Made by a program: the position numbers and the translations under genes
The notes under the pieces: generated by a model
The model's input: the letters and a program-made list of their open reading frames with translations, nothing else
Databases searched by the model: none
Told to the model about the DNA's origin: nothing
Shown: piece by piece, positions 6,461 to 7,720 of the stretch
Layout: each line of letters starts with the position of its first letter
How positions within the stretch are numbered: position 1 is the stretch's first letter
Origin: Oscillospiraceae bacterium
GTDB taxonomy: Bacteria > Bacillota > Clostridia > Oscillospirales > Ruminococcaceae
Direction of reading: 5' to 3'
Length of the DNA stretch: 7,720 nucleotides
Assembly: GCA_017440425.1 (NCBI GenBank)
Contig: JAFSHJ010000263.1
Coordinates: 1-7,720 of the forward strand

Positions 6461-7147
6461 ATGAAGCGTTCAGAGATAAACAAAGCGTTGAAAGCCTTGG
6501 AGGCAATGTGCGAAGAATACCGCTTTTCGCTGCCGCCCTTCTGCCACTTCACCCCGGAGCAGTGGCAGAATATCGGTCACGAATACGACGAAGTGCGCGA
6601 CTGTATGCTGGGCTGGGATATCACCGATTTCGGACTTGGTGATTTTGAAAAGTTTGGGTTCTCGCTTATAACCATCCGCAACGGAAACCGTGCCATGGCA
6701 GATAAATATCCCAAGGTCTATGCCGAAAAATTGCTCTATCTTAAAGAGGGACAGATGGCTGCCAACCACTTCCATTGGTACAAAACCGAAGATATCATCA
6801 ACCGCGGAGGCGGAAACTGCCTCATCCGTGTTTACAATTCTCTGCCCAACGAGGATATCGACTATGAGTCCGACGTGACTGTCCACATGGACGGACGCAC
6901 CTTCACCGTGCCCGCAGGTACTCAGGTGAAGCTGACTCCCGGCGAGAGCATACACATTCAGCAGAGAATGTACCACGATTTTGCCATTGAAGAGGGAACG
7001 GGAGCGGTTTTGCTGGGCGAAGTGAGCCAATGCAACGATGACAACACCGACAACTGCTTCAATCCTCCCGTGGGCAGATTCCCCACCATTGAGGAAGATG
7101 AGCCGCCCTATCGCTTGCTGTGCAATGAATACCCGGAGGCAAAATGA
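6461..7147 (+). CDS. D-lyxose ketol-isomerase family (D-mannose/D-fructose isomerase)
   Basis: A 228-residue cupin enzyme of the D-lyxose isomerase family, full length for that family. The metal site is visible: H103 and H105 in NHFHWYKTED, E110, and H172 in MYHDF, the three His plus one Glu expected for Mn binding. The family interconverts D-lyxose with D-xylulose and D-mannose with D-fructose. Between a mannosidase and a fructokinase, mannose to fructose is the likely job here (inference). The start is certain: GGAGGAG (6449-6455) begins directly after the mannosidase stop at 6448, with 12 nt between the genes. The stop codon overlaps the start region of the next gene, so translation is probably coupled. 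No lyxose or xylulose genes are in view, which favours the mannose role. Confidence 0.9.
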   Translation: MKRSEINKALKALEAMCEEYRFSLPPFCHFTPEQWQNIGHEYDEVRDCMLGWDITDFGLGDFEKFGFSLITIRNGNRAMADKYPKVYAEKLLYLKEGQMAANHFHWYKTEDIINRGGGNCLIRVYNSLPNEDIDYESDVTVHMDGRTFTVPAGTQVKLTPGESIHIQQRMYHDFAIEEGTGAVLLGEVSQCNDDNTDNCFNPPVGRFPTIEEDEPPYRLLCNEYPEAK

Positions 7148-7720
7148 TGGATGTTGTTGCAATTGGTGAGCTGTTGATTGATTTCACCTGCGTCGAAAAG
7201 GATGGGGATGGCTATCCTACCATGGCGGCCCATCCCGGCGGCGCACCTGCCAATTTCCTGGCGGCGCTGGCCAAATTCGGTGCAAAGGCGGCGCTTCTGG
7301 GCAAGGTGGGCAATGATACCTTCGGAAAACTCCTGGTAAACACCTTGGACAGTGCCGGCATCGAGACCAAGGGGATCGTTGCAGCAGAGGATGTGTTTAC
7401 CACGCTGGCCTTTGTGACTCTGGATGCAACCGGCGACCGGGAATTCTCCTTTGCCCGTAAACCCGGTGCCGACACCTGCATCTGCTTTGAAGAACTGAAC
7501 ACCGACCTGATTGACGAAGCGAAGGTATTTCATTTCGGAACGCTGTCCCTTACCGATGAGCCTGCCCGCACAGCTACGCAAAAGGCGGTTGCCTATGCAA
7601 AGGCGCAGGGCAAGCTGATCACCTATGATCCCAATCTGCGCAAACCTCTCTGGAAAAGCATGGATGAGGCAAAGACGCAGCGTCTGTGGGGGCTTGCGCA
7701 GGCAGATGTGGTCAAGATCA
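7147..7720 (+). CDS. PfkB-family fructokinase, 3' end beyond the window
   Basis: An open frame runs from the ATG at 7147 to the right edge (191 codons plus one base, of about 310-330 expected). It begins MDVVAIGELLIDF, carries the PfkB N-terminal substrate signature GGAPANFLAALAKFG at about 31-45 followed by GKVGNDTFG, and has YDPNLR at 160-165, all typical of fructokinases. The ATP-binding C-terminal signature with the catalytic Asp lies outside the window. Two tandem ATGs exist (7144 and 7147). GGAGG at 7135-7139 is 4 nt from the first and 7 nt from the second, so I prefer 7147, giving a one-base TGATG overlap with the preceding stop; the alternative overlaps by four bases. Expected reaction: D-fructose + ATP to fructose 6-phosphate, completing mannose entry into glycolysis. 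Confidence 0.92.
   Translation, partial: MDVVAIGELLIDFTCVEKDGDGYPTMAAHPGGAPANFLAALAKFGAKAALLGKVGNDTFGKLLVNTLDSAGIETKGIVAAEDVFTTLAFVTLDATGDREFSFARKPGADTCICFEELNTDLIDEAKVFHFGTLSLTDEPARTATQKAVAYAKAQGKLITYDPNLRKPLWKSMDEAKTQRLWGLAQADVVKI

Noticed and set aside
1..7720. Search for CRISPR arrays, insertion sequences, phage genes or defence systems
   Set aside because: I saw no direct repeat array, transposase, integrase or terminal inverted repeats; the window is metabolic and regulatory.

Overview
The window looks like a chromosomal piece of an anaerobic, low-to-mid GC member of the Bacillota, probably a gut or rumen clostridium of the Oscillospiraceae/Lachnospiraceae type. The reasons are a textbook T-box leader RNA, strong GGAGG-type ribosome binding sites, consensus sigma-A promoters, and a gene set of GH38 mannosidase, D-lyxose/mannose isomerase and PfkB sugar kinase. 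This placement is inference; no rRNA or other marker gene is present.

Layout. (1) Positions 1-63 hold the first 21 codons of a leftward gene that leaves the window, possibly a sugar phosphate isomerase/epimerase-like protein. (2) After an AT-rich divergent spacer (64-184), an AraC-family regulator runs rightward (185-1036). (3) Positions 1037-1458 are regulatory: a perfect TTGACA-17-TATAAT promoter, a T-box riboswitch whose specifier I read as ATC (isoleucine), and its 13-bp terminator. (4) This leader controls a 766-residue protein (1459-3759) made of an XRE-type HTH domain, a cupin domain and a complete adenylate-forming acyl-CoA synthetase of the medium-chain (MACS/ACSM) type. A strong intrinsic terminator (3809-3848) follows. 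(5) From 3878 to the right edge is a tight operon: GH38 alpha-mannosidase, D-lyxose/D-mannose isomerase, and a PfkB fructokinase cut by the window edge.

How they fit together. The right-hand operon forms a complete intracellular route: alpha-mannoside to D-mannose (GH38), D-mannose to D-fructose (cupin isomerase), D-fructose to fructose 6-phosphate (kinase), avoiding mannose 6-phosphate. The central unit is separate and the most unusual part: an apparent isoleucine-sensing T-box drives an acyl-CoA synthetase rather than an aminoacyl-tRNA synthetase or classical biosynthetic gene. A coherent but unproven explanation is isoleucine salvage: the enzyme would activate 2-methylbutyrate (or propionate), whose CoA ester is reductively carboxylated to the isoleucine (or 2-oxobutyrate) precursor in many anaerobes, and the HTH-cupin part could add a second level of sensing.
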